From: Urechidicola vernalis
GTDB lineage: Bacteria; Bacteroidota; Bacteroidia; Flavobacteriales; Flavobacteriaceae
Assembly: GCF_031846385.1 (NCBI RefSeq)
Contig: NZ_JAVRHV010000008.1
Location: 1 to 64,000 of the forward strand
Direction: 5' to 3'
Length of the DNA: 64,000 bases
A program made the translations under genes and the position numbers. Position 1 is the first letter of the stretch. Every line of letters begins with the position of its first letter. The notes below the pieces were generated by a model. That model had not been told where the DNA came from and searched no databases. It was given only the letters and a program-made list of their open reading frames with translations. Positions 24,370 to 33,389 of the stretch are shown here, piece by piece.

Positions 24370-25095
24370 ATGAATTTATTAATAACAATTTGTGCCAGAG
24401 GAGGATCTAAAGGTATACCTCAAAAAAACATTAAATTGTTAAATGGTATTCCTTTGATCTTTTATTCCTTGAATACAGCAATAAAATTTTCCACATTATC
24501 TGATTTTAATGTTGATATTGTTCTATCTACAGATTCTAAACAAATTTTAAATTTAGTTAAACAAAAATACAATCAAATAGATATCGATTATATAAGACCA
24601 GAATATTTAGCGACAGATACTGTTGGTAAGATAGACGTTATAAAAGATGTCTATAGCTATTCAGAAGAAAAAAATAATTTACGTTATGATTATATTTTGG
24701 ATTTAGATGTCACTTCTCCATTAAGGACAATACTAGATTTAGAAAACGCTTTACGAATTATTGAAACAAAAAAGGAAGCCTATAACATTTTTTCTGTGAG
24801 CCCCTCTAGTAGAAACCCTTATTTTAACATGGTAGAGGAAAATAGGGAGGGTTATTTCGAAGTATGTAAAAAAGGAGATTTTTTTACAAGGCAATCTACC
24901 CCAAAAGTTTTTGATATGAACGCGTCATTTTATATTTATAGAAGGAACTTTTTTGAGGAAAAAATCACTAAATCGACAACAGTTAGGTCGTTGATTTATG
25001 AAGTTCCACATTTATGCTTTGACCTTGATGAAGAAATTGATTTTGAGTTTATGAGTTATTTATTAGAAAACGATAAACTCGAATTTGAGTTATGA
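24370..25095 (+). CDS. neuA: CMP-nonulosonate cytidylyltransferase (NeuA/LegF-type)
   Basis: Activates the nonulosonic acid with CTP for transfer (241 residues). It shows the family motif ICARGGSKGIPQKNIKLLNG, the LDLDVTSPLRT metal-site block, and FDLDEEIDFE near the C-terminus. Length fits the short single-domain form. It overlaps the next gene by 4 bases. Confidence 0.92.
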   Translation: MNLLITICARGGSKGIPQKNIKLLNGIPLIFYSLNTAIKFSTLSDFNVDIVLSTDSKQILNLVKQKYNQIDIDYIRPEYLATDTVGKIDVIKDVYSYSEEKNNLRYDYILDLDVTSPLRTILDLENALRIIETKKEAYNIFSVSPSSRNPYFNMVEENREGYFEVCKKGDFFTRQSTPKVFDMNASFYIYRRNFFEEKITKSTTVRSLIYEVPHLCFDLDEEIDFEFMSYLLENDKLEFEL

Positions 25096-26009
25096 TGAGG
25101 GCTTTAATTATTGGGTTAGGATCTATAGCGCAAAAGCATATTGAGGCGATTAGAAAATTAGATTCAAATTCTGAATTATATGCTTTAAATTCCTCCTCAC
25201 AAAAATTAGAGAAACTAGGAGTAACTAACTTAACATCTTTAGAAAATATCGCGAGACTAAATTTAGATTTTGTGATTGTATCTAATCCTACATATAAACA
25301 TTTCGACACCATACAAAAACTCAAAAAATTTAAAATACCTTTGTTTATTGAGAAACCACTCTTCTCTAATTTAAATGCAAAGGAGGAATTAGTACATTTT
25401 ATTATTTCTGAAAATATTGTTACATATGTTGCTTGTAATCTAAGGTTTTTGGAGTGCTTAATTTATACCAAAAAATTAATTACAAATAAGAGAATAAACG
25501 AAGTAAATATTTATTGTGGCTCATATCTTCCGGAATGGCGAAAGAATGTTGATTTCAAGAAAGTGTATAGTGCAAATAAAGAACAAGGAGGAGGGGTTCA
25601 TTTAGATTTAATTCATGAAATTGATTATGCATATTGGTTATTTGGAAATCCAATCAAAATTAATAGAATATTTTCGTGTAAATCATCATTAAATATAGAT
25701 TCTTATGACTATGCCAATTATAATCTTCAATATGACAGATTTAATATAAATATAGTTTTAAATTATTTTCGAAAAGATTCTAAAAGAACTCTTGAAATTG
25801 TTTGTGATGATGAAACGCTCTTAATTGATTTGTTAAATAATAAAGTTTATAAAGGAGACAAGATTATTTTTGAATCAAGGAATAAAATATATAATACTTA
25901 TGAATCTCAAATGAAATTCTTTCAAGAAGAGATATTATCAGGAAAGAGTAAAATGAATTCTATTGAAGAAGCATATAAAATATTAAAAATATGTCTGAAA
26001 AAAGATTAA
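25092..26009 (+). CDS. Gfo/Idh/MocA family oxidoreductase
   Basis: 305 residues. The N-terminal NAD(P)-binding domain starts IGLGSIAQKHIEAI. The IEKPLFSN segment carries the family's E-K-P motif, and GGGVHLDLIHEIDYAYWLFG holds the catalytic-His helix. Comparable oxidoreductases accompany nonulosonate operons, but the reaction is unknown. It overlaps the following SDR gene by 19 bases, so the two probably act together. Confidence 0.85.
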   Translation: MMRALIIGLGSIAQKHIEAIRKLDSNSELYALNSSSQKLEKLGVTNLTSLENIARLNLDFVIVSNPTYKHFDTIQKLKKFKIPLFIEKPLFSNLNAKEELVHFIISENIVTYVACNLRFLECLIYTKKLITNKRINEVNIYCGSYLPEWRKNVDFKKVYSANKEQGGGVHLDLIHEIDYAYWLFGNPIKINRIFSCKSSLNIDSYDYANYNLQYDRFNINIVLNYFRKDSKRTLEIVCDDETLLIDLLNNKVYKGDKIIFESRNKIYNTYESQMKFFQEEILSGKSKMNSIEEAYKILKICLKKD

Positions 26010-26737
26010 AAAACAAAGTAGTAATTGTAACTGGAGGAAACGGATTAATTGGGAGACCTATTTTAAATCATTTGAAAGATAATGGAGCAATTGTCATTAA
26101 TGCAGACATTAATGTAAAAACAAGTATTGAAACAAATAATTATTCCTGTGATGCAACATCTGAAGAATCAATTTCAAAATTAGTAGAATCTGTGTTGAAA
26201 AAACATGGAAAAATAGATGGATTAGTTAATAATGCATATCCTCGAACTAAAGATTGGGGAAATAAATTTGAGGATGTAACATTAGAATCTTGGAGGAAAA
26301 ATGTAGATATGCAAATGAATAGTGTTTTTTTTATTTGTCAGCAGGTATTAAAAGTAATGCAAAATCAAAAAAGTGGATCTATTGTTAATATATCTTCTAT
26401 TTATGGTGTTGTGGGAAATGATTTTACTATTTATGAGGGATATGGAGGAACCTCTCCTGCGGCTTATTCTGCAATTAAAGGGGGAATAATTAATTTTACT
26501 AGATATCTCGCATCTTATTATGGAAAACATAATGTGCGAGTTAATTGTGTATCACCAGGTGGTATAAAGGACAACCAACATTCTTCTTTTATAAAGAGAT
26601 ATGAAAATAAATCACCATTAAAAAGAATGGGTCAGCCCTATGAAATTGCTCCTTCAATAACTTTTTTATTATCTGATGAAGCCTCCTTCATAACGGGTCA
26701 TAATTTAATGGTTGATGGAGGATGGACAGCTATATAA
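25991..26737 (+). CDS. SDR family oxidoreductase (PtmA-like)
   Basis: Classical short-chain dehydrogenase (248 residues). The cofactor loop is VTGGNGLIGRP, followed by NNAYPRTKDWG. The catalytic Ser is in NISSIYG, the Tyr/Lys in AAYSAIKGG, and the tail is FLLSDEASFITGHNLMVDGGW. PtmA of the Campylobacter legionaminic/pseudaminic loci is a member of this family. The substrate cannot be read from sequence. Confidence 0.85.
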   Translation: MSEKRLKNKVVIVTGGNGLIGRPILNHLKDNGAIVINADINVKTSIETNNYSCDATSEESISKLVESVLKKHGKIDGLVNNAYPRTKDWGNKFEDVTLESWRKNVDMQMNSVFFICQQVLKVMQNQKSGSIVNISSIYGVVGNDFTIYEGYGGTSPAAYSAIKGGIINFTRYLASYYGKHNVRVNCVSPGGIKDNQHSSFIKRYENKSPLKRMGQPYEIAPSITFLLSDEASFITGHNLMVDGGWTAI

Positions 26738-26749
26738 ATTGTTAGAGTT

Positions 26750-27298
26750 TTGATAGGAATTATAAAAAAAATAAGATTTGATTTTTCTTCTGATAGGATT
26801 GGTCCGGATTGCCCCTTTACTCATTGGAAATTATTTTTTAAAAAATCAATGGTTACATTTTGTAAATCAAAATTTCACACTTTTGGAAATTATTCCGAAT
26901 TTAGACCCTATGCCTTTGCAATTAATTGTTCAAAAATTAGAATTGGGAATAATGTAGTAATTAGACCTGGAGCTATGCTTTTTGCCGATAAGAGAAAGGA
27001 AAAAAAAGGTTGGATTATATTAGAGGATGATGTACTGATCGGATCAGACGTACATATTTATGTTTCTAATCATAAATTTGGAAAAACGGATACTAAAATA
27101 ATTGATCAAGGTCATTTTGAAGCCGAGAACACACGTCTTGAAAGTGGGTGTTGGGTTGGTGCTAAATGTGTTATTTTACCAGGTGTTACAATTGGTAGAA
27201 ATAGTGTTATAGGTGCTGGTAGTGTTGTTTCAAAAAGTATTCCTCCAAATTGTATTGCGGTTGGCAGCCCTGCAAAAGTTATTAAAAATATAATATAA
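26750..27298 (+). CDS. Hexapeptide-repeat acyltransferase (LacA/NodL type)
   Basis: 182 residues. Left-handed beta-helix with IGNNVVIRPGA, VLIGSDVHIYVSNHKFG (the His-containing active-site loop) and CWVGAKCVILPGVTIGRNSVIGAGSVVSKSIPPNCIAVGSPAKVIK. An O-acetyltransferase adding acetyl from acetyl-CoA to a sugar of the polymer is likely. The only near start is TTG at 26750, 12 bases after the SDR stop. The coding sequence is visibly richer in A/T than the core genes. Confidence 0.82.
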   Translation: MIGIIKKIRFDFSSDRIGPDCPFTHWKLFFKKSMVTFCKSKFHTFGNYSEFRPYAFAINCSKIRIGNNVVIRPGAMLFADKRKEKKGWIILEDDVLIGSDVHIYVSNHKFGKTDTKIIDQGHFEAENTRLESGCWVGAKCVILPGVTIGRNSVIGAGSVVSKSIPPNCIAVGSPAKVIKNII

Positions 27299-27309
27299 AA
27301 GATCTTATT

Positions 27310-27897
27310 ATGATATTTAAGAAAAAACATACAATTAAGTTGATCAAAATTATTACCTTATTTACTATAGGTTTAATTGTTTTTGCTCAATGTAAAAAGA
27401 GAAGTGCTCAATCGATAAAAACTGAAAAGGAATCTTTAATAAAGAAAGAGGCTAATTCTGAATATGTATACTTGCTTGATAAACAGCCTGTTTATCGGGA
27501 TAGTATATATAACATATATATATCTGAAATAAATTCGGACACTGAAATTATATTTATAAAATCAGATACTCTATCTGAAAAGCAAAGGAAAAGTAAATTT
27601 TTTGTACATGTATATCCAGCAGATAAAAATGAATTGGATGAAGGTATGAACTTTATTGGATTAGATTTTAAAAATAATAGTCAACAGTTTATTTACAATG
27701 GGCGCAAATATTTTGTGTCTAGTACTACTCTTCCATATATCAATATAGATAAGATAAATGTCGGGCAGTATGCATTTAATGGAGATAGTAGCATAAATTG
27801 GAGAATAAAAGAATTATTGAAAAGGGAAAGTGTACTAAAAATCCTTGATGTGAATAAAGAAAATATTTTCATGTTTGACAAGTTTGAAGAAAAATAA
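27310..27897 (+). CDS. Hypothetical exported protein or lipoprotein
   Basis: 195 residues, not recognised. A basic N-terminus is followed by a hydrophobic helix (about 12-26) ending VFAQC. A cysteine right after the signal helix suggests lipidation, although Gln at -1 is unusual for a lipobox. The rest is hydrophilic, with no motif I know. Position inside the polysaccharide locus, between an acetyltransferase and the flippase, gives no clear role. Confidence 0.6.
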   Translation: MIFKKKHTIKLIKIITLFTIGLIVFAQCKKRSAQSIKTEKESLIKKEANSEYVYLLDKQPVYRDSIYNIYISEINSDTEIIFIKSDTLSEKQRKSKFFVHVYPADKNELDEGMNFIGLDFKNNSQQFIYNGRKYFVSSTTLPYINIDKINVGQYAFNGDSSINWRIKELLKRESVLKILDVNKENIFMFDKFEEK

Positions 27898-27943
27898 GAA
27901 TGAAAGGATTATTCTGTAAATCAAGATTAAAAATGTTGCCAGT

Positions 27944-29188
27944 TTGAAAGAAAGTATTGAAAGTCTAATAACCAGAGGAGTTTCTATTGGATTGAAATTC
28001 CTTTTGTTGGGGTTTTTAGCAAGAAATATGAGTTTAAATGATTTTGGGGCTTTTCAATTGATAAGTTATTTCGTTTTAATTGGAATTACATTATTTGGTT
28101 TCGAGTATTATAATAAAAGTAATAGAGAGATTGCGAAAGGATTAGACTCTAATAAAATTTATCAAAAACATATTAGGTTTTTTTTTACTATCTCTCCAAT
28201 TCTTTTAGGTTCATATATTCTATTTTATATTTTAATCCTTCCTAAGGAATTAATTTCTTTAAAAAACATAATAATAGTATTTATAATAATTATTTGTGAT
28301 TATATATCACAAGAAATTTATAGATATTTGATGATCTCTAAAAAATTCAGATTAGGAAATATTCAATTAATATATAAAAGCAGTATTTTTTTGATTTTGT
28401 GTATTTTACTGTCTTTGTATAGTAGTCCTATCAATTTTGATTCTTTATTGGCTATAATGTTGATTTCATACATATGTTTACTTCTTTTAGCCTATTTAAC
28501 TTTTAGTTCAAAACTATATTCGGTTTCCAAAGAAGATTTTAGATTTTTAAAAGGTCAAGAAGTTTTCTCAGAAATAAAAAAATTGTGGCCTTTTATTGTA
28601 TTGATAGCATTTGTTAAAGGGATTGAGTTTTCCGATAAATTTATTCTTGGAAAGTTTCTAAGCCTAGAAGAAGTAGGTGTATATTCCTTTATTTTTTCTA
28701 TGGCATTTGTAATAAATGTATTTGTCTTAAGCGGTTTTTATATTATTTACTTACCTCAATTAATAGAAGCTTATGAATCAAATTTTAATTTATTTAAGAA
28801 ATTGATACTTAAATTTGGTTTATTAAACTTCTTGTCAAGTTTGGTAATGGGGTTAATGATAATACTTTTGAGCGAATCTATTTTTATGTTAATTAATAAA
28901 CCAGAATTAATTATTCATACCAATCTATTAATTTACATAATAATTGGTTTTATATTTTGTAACATGTCATTAATTGGACACATTTATTTGTACATTGTTC
29001 ACGATGAAAAATTTATTACATTAACTATGGGCCTAGCATTATTTACAAATATAATTTTGAACTTTTATTTGATTGATATTTATGGTTTAATGGGTGCATC
29101 AATTAGTTTTTGTATTACCTACGTAATAGTTTTAATTTTTAAATCTCTTAGAGCCATTTTGTTATGGAAAAGGAAGGTTGTTTATTAG
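27944..29188 (+). CDS. wzx: Polysaccharide flippase (Wzx-type)
   Basis: 414 residues with about 12 hydrophobic spans. The N-terminal block SIESLITRGVSIGLKFLLLGFLARNMSLNDFGAFQLI is the characteristic start of MOP-superfamily O-antigen translocases (L-x-x-x-D-F-G/Y-x-x-x). It would move lipid-linked repeat units across the inner membrane. A TTG start at 27944 is the only suitable one after an in-frame stop at 27917. It overlaps the next gene by 25 bases. Confidence 0.85.
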   Translation: MKESIESLITRGVSIGLKFLLLGFLARNMSLNDFGAFQLISYFVLIGITLFGFEYYNKSNREIAKGLDSNKIYQKHIRFFFTISPILLGSYILFYILILPKELISLKNIIIVFIIIICDYISQEIYRYLMISKKFRLGNIQLIYKSSIFLILCILLSLYSSPINFDSLLAIMLISYICLLLLAYLTFSSKLYSVSKEDFRFLKGQEVFSEIKKLWPFIVLIAFVKGIEFSDKFILGKFLSLEEVGVYSFIFSMAFVINVFVLSGFYIIYLPQLIEAYESNFNLFKKLILKFGLLNFLSSLVMGLMIILLSESIFMLINKPELIIHTNLLIYIIIGFIFCNMSLIGHIYLYIVHDEKFITLTMGLALFTNIILNFYLIDIYGLMGASISFCITYVIVLIFKSLRAILLWKRKVVY

Positions 29189-30123
29189 TTTTTGAAAATT
29201 CAATGAATGAAAGGTTTGGTAGTTTAGCGAAGCACCATAATTTAAATTTATTTGAAGTAGGATTTGATAATTATTTCTCAACTAGTATGTATTCTTTAAT
29301 TAAGAAAAGATATAAAAATAGGATAATTATTAAAAATCAAACAGAAGAAATTATCAAATATATTAATGAGAATAAATTTAAAAAAGTTTATTTATCAAAT
29401 GGAGAGGGATATATATGTATGAATATTATCAATGAATTGATGAAAGTGTTTCCTGAAAAAGAATTTATAGCCCTTCAACATGGTATTTTTGTCTTAAAAA
29501 ATCGTTTGTATATTGAATTGGCAAGAAATTTTATAAATCGTTTATCGTTTCTTTTTTCTAATTTTTACATTTTTGGGGCAGGTTTTGGTGGAATAAATTT
29601 CGATAAGTATATTGTTTATTCAAATCTAGAAAGAAACTATTTAGTTGAAGAAAAGAAATGGGCAAAATCCGATGTTGTGGTAGATTTGAATTTTTTAAAA
29701 AAACCGTTATTTGAATTTTTTGACAAGCAAATAATAAACCAAAAAAATAAAAACGCGGTTTTCTATTTACAAAACTTATCATCATCTGGACTCTGCAGTG
29801 AACAGGATGAAATTTATTTAATTAGTAAATCACTTCAATATTTAAGTAAAAAATATACAAAAGTATTTTTAAAGGATCATCCTTCTTGTAAGGATAGAAC
29901 TAAACATTTAGATTTGCCGAAAAATATTAAAATTATAGATTCTGCTTCTGATGGATTTATTCATTGTAAATCTGCTTACAGTTTTTTTTCAACGGCATTA
30001 ATAGATGCTAAAGTTTTCAAGATGAAAACTTATGGGATTTATTCGAATAGAATTAATGTAGACATTAATATTTATAATAATTTTGATCAAAGTTTAAGTT
30101 TTGAAAATAAAATCGATATCTAA
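29164..30123 (+). CDS. Putative sialyl/nonulosonate transferase-like glycosyltransferase
   Basis: 319 residues, soluble. I see a GEG (80-82) in YLSNGEGY, ALQHGIF (103-109), KDHP (237-240) in VFLKDHPS, and a serine/threonine-rich SFFSTAL (273-279). An acidic-G motif, a K-x-H-P motif and a late S/S-T motif are the three signatures shared by bacterial GT-B sialyltransferases (GT38, GT52 and related). CDP-glycerol glycerophosphotransferases also have a KxHP-like element, so that remains an alternative. The neighbouring CMP-nonulosonate pathway needs a transferase and no other candidate is visible. Confidence 0.55.
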   Translation: MEKEGCLLVFENSMNERFGSLAKHHNLNLFEVGFDNYFSTSMYSLIKKRYKNRIIIKNQTEEIIKYINENKFKKVYLSNGEGYICMNIINELMKVFPEKEFIALQHGIFVLKNRLYIELARNFINRLSFLFSNFYIFGAGFGGINFDKYIVYSNLERNYLVEEKKWAKSDVVVDLNFLKKPLFEFFDKQIINQKNKNAVFYLQNLSSSGLCSEQDEIYLISKSLQYLSKKYTKVFLKDHPSCKDRTKHLDLPKNIKIIDSASDGFIHCKSAYSFFSTALIDAKVFKMKTYGIYSNRINVDINIYNNFDQSLSFENKIDI

Positions 30124-31309
30124 ACTTTTACTAGGAATATTATTTTTTATGATTCCGCTTAATGTTGTGGTCGTAGAAAGTGTCGGAAATCTATATATTT
30201 CATCTATTCTCATCTTTGGGATTATTATGCTTTACACTCTTGTGAAAAGGGGGAAAATATTTCAAAATCAACTTTCTTTATTGGCAATATTTATCCTTTT
30301 TTTTACTTGCTTTTTTACAATGATAAATGTAATGCTTTATAATGGGGATTTATTAAATATTCAAATTGTAAACAGTATAATTTATTTGCAAAATACGATT
30401 GTATTTATTTTAACACTTAACTTTCTAACTAATGTTCGTTTAGATTACGTGATCAAATTATTTATTTGCGTTATCTTTTTATCTTCTTTAAGAGTATTAA
30501 TTGAAGAACCGAATCAATTTTTTCAACTTAGTATAAGATGGACTGAGCGGATAGAGGCTCTTTTCATTGGAGGAGTAAATAATTTTGCACTATTTAATGG
30601 TCTTGCTTTTTGTTTCAGTTTTTTTTATTTGAAAAAAGGATGGATAAAGGTATTTTTGTGTTTAGTTTTCCTAGTTGTTATTGTTTTAACAATGTCTAGA
30701 GGTGCTTTATTGGGAGTAATTCTTGCGGTTTTCATTACGGCGTTTTACGATACAAATAGAAGAACATTAAGGTTGTTGATTAAATTTGCATCAGGCCTCT
30801 TTTTTATCGGATTGTCTTTTTTATATTTTACTGGAAAATTAGATTCTGTAATTGAAATTGTTAAAAACAGATTTTTTAGTTTATTCACTGGAGAACAAGA
30901 ATTAAATGTGTTTTTTTCAGGGAGGGGGTCCTTATTTATAAATATTTTTGAAAGAATGAAAGAAGCTCCTTTATTTCAATTTTTATTCGGGCACGGTAAT
31001 GGAGGAATTAGTTTTTTTGATCCAGAATCAAATCAAGATTATGAAACATCTCATAATATTTTAATCGATATATTATATCGAAATGGAATTTTTATTTTGG
31101 GAATTTATATTTTAGTTTTTATTTATATATTTTTATTATTTATAAAGCATAGGCATAAACAAAGGTTGGCATTATTTAGCACTTTTGTGTTTTTTCACCT
31201 TGAGTTGTTGGTAAATCCAGTTTTATTTGCGGCTCAGGTTGGATGGATATATTCAATTTTTTTAGGGTTGTTTTTAATGCAAAACAAATTACTTGTTGAT
31301 GAAGGGTAG
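30101..31309 (+). CDS. O-antigen polymerase/ligase family protein (first copy)
   Basis: 402 residues with 10-12 membrane spans. A large periplasmic loop follows the conserved MSRGALLGVILAVF block, and TSHNILIDILYRNGI follows later; both are typical of Wzy_C proteins (Wzy polymerases and WaaL ligases). A TTG start lies 23 bases inside the upstream transferase gene. Wzy and WaaL cannot be separated by eye. Its place directly after the flippase and transferase favours Wzy. Confidence 0.78.
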   Translation: MKIKSISKLLLGILFFMIPLNVVVVESVGNLYISSILIFGIIMLYTLVKRGKIFQNQLSLLAIFILFFTCFFTMINVMLYNGDLLNIQIVNSIIYLQNTIVFILTLNFLTNVRLDYVIKLFICVIFLSSLRVLIEEPNQFFQLSIRWTERIEALFIGGVNNFALFNGLAFCFSFFYLKKGWIKVFLCLVFLVVIVLTMSRGALLGVILAVFITAFYDTNRRTLRLLIKFASGLFFIGLSFLYFTGKLDSVIEIVKNRFFSLFTGEQELNVFFSGRGSLFINIFERMKEAPLFQFLFGHGNGGISFFDPESNQDYETSHNILIDILYRNGIFILGIYILVFIYIFLLFIKHRHKQRLALFSTFVFFHLELLVNPVLFAAQVGWIYSIFLGLFLMQNKLLVDEG

Positions 31310-32510
31310 ACTCACTTATTTATTGCCTATTACATTAGCATTATTACCAATAACTGCAGTTTTTCTCTCGGTAAAAATGATTCCTTTCATGGTATTAATG
31401 CTATTATTTATTTCTTTATTAGAGATAGATAAAAAACAAACATTAAGAAAAAACAAAAAATTCCTTTACCCTTACATTTTATATGTATCAGTATTTTTTC
31501 TTTATACTGTTATTTCTATTGATTTAAAGGAATCTTCTAGAATTTTAGAGAGGCAAATTTCTTTGCTACTTATTCCTTTCATTGTGTTTTATAGTAATTT
31601 ATCTAGAATAAGGATTCAATTATTTTTTAAATGGTTTATCTTATTAATGCTTGGAATTACTGTTATTTCCGTGCTCAAATTAGTGATTTTTATTTATGAA
31701 TTTGATGAGTGGATAAAAATAATGAATGAAGTCAGTAGTAACAATACTTATATTCAATTTAAATATCCTCATCTAATGAATGTACACCCAACTTATTGGA
31801 GTTATTTATTAGTAATATCAAATATTGTATTATTAAATAATAGGATTTCCAAAATATTTCCAAATAGGTTATCTATTTTATTGTTAGCAATTTTTAATTT
31901 GAATATTCTGTTTTTATCTGCACGAACACCATTGATAATAAACCTTTTCATTCACTTTTTTTACCTTATCATATTTTTCAAGTCTGTAGCAACAAATAAA
32001 AAAAGTAAAATGTTTGCAGCAGTTGTAGTTGTAGTAATTTTAGGTTTAATTATTGGCAATTTCCCATATTTAATATTTAAGTTCAAAACAATTTCAAGTG
32101 ATGAGAGAGTTTTTCTATGGCAAAATGCTTTTAATAAAATTCAGGATAATATGTTTATTTTAGGGGAAGGATTAGGTTCGGGAACTAAAGTGTCAAAGGA
32201 ATATATTCTTTCGATTAATGACCCGAGAATTCATTATAAAGGCTATGATTTACATAATCAATATTTGATGCATTTTCTTGACATGGGTATTTTGGGTTTT
32301 ACAAGTTTAGTTTATTTGATTTTTGGTCCATTAATTAAAATTAAAAGGTGTTTTTCCTTTACTCATTTTGAATTGGTGGCTTTTATTATTTTCTCGAGTT
32401 TATCAATATTTACCGAGTCTTCGCTTTATATAATAAAAGGTATTATAGTGTTTTCTGTTTTTTCTTCAATATTTGTATTATATTTAAGTAATAGTATAAA
32501 TAAGAATTAA
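31299..32510 (+). CDS. O-antigen polymerase/ligase family protein (second copy)
   Basis: About 403 residues, 10 or more membrane spans. The conserved loop is LGEGLGSGTKV ... YDLHNQYLMHFLDMGILGF, with the His that is important in Wzy_C ligases and polymerases; LSARTPLIINLFIHF corresponds to the S-R/A block. The ATG at 31299 is preferred over a TTG 6 bases earlier. It overlaps the first copy by 11 bases. Having two such proteins side by side suggests one polymerase and one ligase. Confidence 0.75.
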   Translation: MKGRLTYLLPITLALLPITAVFLSVKMIPFMVLMLLFISLLEIDKKQTLRKNKKFLYPYILYVSVFFLYTVISIDLKESSRILERQISLLLIPFIVFYSNLSRIRIQLFFKWFILLMLGITVISVLKLVIFIYEFDEWIKIMNEVSSNNTYIQFKYPHLMNVHPTYWSYLLVISNIVLLNNRISKIFPNRLSILLLAIFNLNILFLSARTPLIINLFIHFFYLIIFFKSVATNKKSKMFAAVVVVVILGLIIGNFPYLIFKFKTISSDERVFLWQNAFNKIQDNMFILGEGLGSGTKVSKEYILSINDPRIHYKGYDLHNQYLMHFLDMGILGFTSLVYLIFGPLIKIKRCFSFTHFELVAFIIFSSLSIFTESSLYIIKGIIVFSVFSSIFVLYLSNSINKN

Positions 32511-32580
32511 AAAAACTATTATTAACTATGCCGTTAGATTTTTATGATAAAATTTTTAAACTTAAAAAGGAAGTAAAGAA

Positions 32581-33330
32581 ATGACAGAATTGATAGATAA
32601 ATTAAAGGCAGACTTAGATAAAGTATTTGAAGAGGAAACAATTTTAAAATCTGGATTTTATTTGAAACAATACGAATGGATTCACAAGAATACGTCTAAA
32701 TTAGTCGGAAGAAATTTATTAGATTGGGGAGCTGGGTATGGACATTTTTCGTATATTCAATCTATGCTAGGTAAGAATGTAACAGCTCTAAGCCCCCAAG
32801 AAGACGATTATACAATTTATACGAAATCGTTGAAGTCACTTTCTGAAAAAGGGAAATTTGAATGTTATTTTACAGATTCCCCAATAAAACTTCCATTTAG
32901 AAATAATCAATTTGACATTGCAGTTTCGTGTGGGGTACTTGAACATGTGAGAGAATTTAAAGGAGATGATACGAGTTCTCTTAAAGAATTGAATAGAGTT
33001 TTGATTAATTCTGGTTTTTTAGTTATTGCTCACTTACCGAATAAATATTCCTGGATTGAATTTATTTCGAGACTTTTTAATCGACAACATCATGCATTTC
33101 TTTATTCAAAAAAAGAAATTATTTCAAAAATTAATGATTCAGGATTTTATGTTGTAAAACATAAAAGATATGGGTTTTTACCGAAGAATATGATGTCTAA
33201 AATTATCCTAAAAATTTCAAAAAATAGAATAAAAAAAATTGAAGTTCTTTTTTATTATTTTGACAACATTTTAAGTAATTTATTTCCATGGTTTTCTCAA
33301 AACCACTTTTTAATTGTTAAGAAACAATAA
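32581..33330 (+). CDS. SAM-dependent methyltransferase (class I)
   Basis: 249 residues. Motif I is LLDWGAGYGHFSYI (about 46-59), and motif IV is FDIAVSCGVLEHVREF with NRVLINSGFLVIAHLPN after it, the usual Methyltransf_11/23 pattern. It probably methylates a sugar, lipid-linked intermediate or phosphate in the surface polymer. A short in-frame ORF of 18 codons (32528-32584) ends in an ATGA overlap with its start. Confidence 0.8.
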   Translation: MTELIDKLKADLDKVFEEETILKSGFYLKQYEWIHKNTSKLVGRNLLDWGAGYGHFSYIQSMLGKNVTALSPQEDDYTIYTKSLKSLSEKGKFECYFTDSPIKLPFRNNQFDIAVSCGVLEHVREFKGDDTSSLKELNRVLINSGFLVIAHLPNKYSWIEFISRLFNRQHHAFLYSKKEIISKINDSGFYVVKHKRYGFLPKNMMSKIILKISKNRIKKIEVLFYYFDNILSNLFPWFSQNHFLIVKKQ

Positions 33331-33365
33331 ACAGTTTTTCGTTTTAATTCTAATTTAAATTGTGT

Positions 33366-33373
33366 TATTTTTG
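33366..33373 (+). promoter_or_regulatory. -7 promoter element of the 33390 epimerase gene
   Basis: TATTTTTG matches TAnnTTTG, 16 bases before the GTG start. It marks a new transcription unit inside the polysaccharide locus. Confidence 0.5.
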
Positions 33374-33389
33374 CAATAAATAGTATAGA

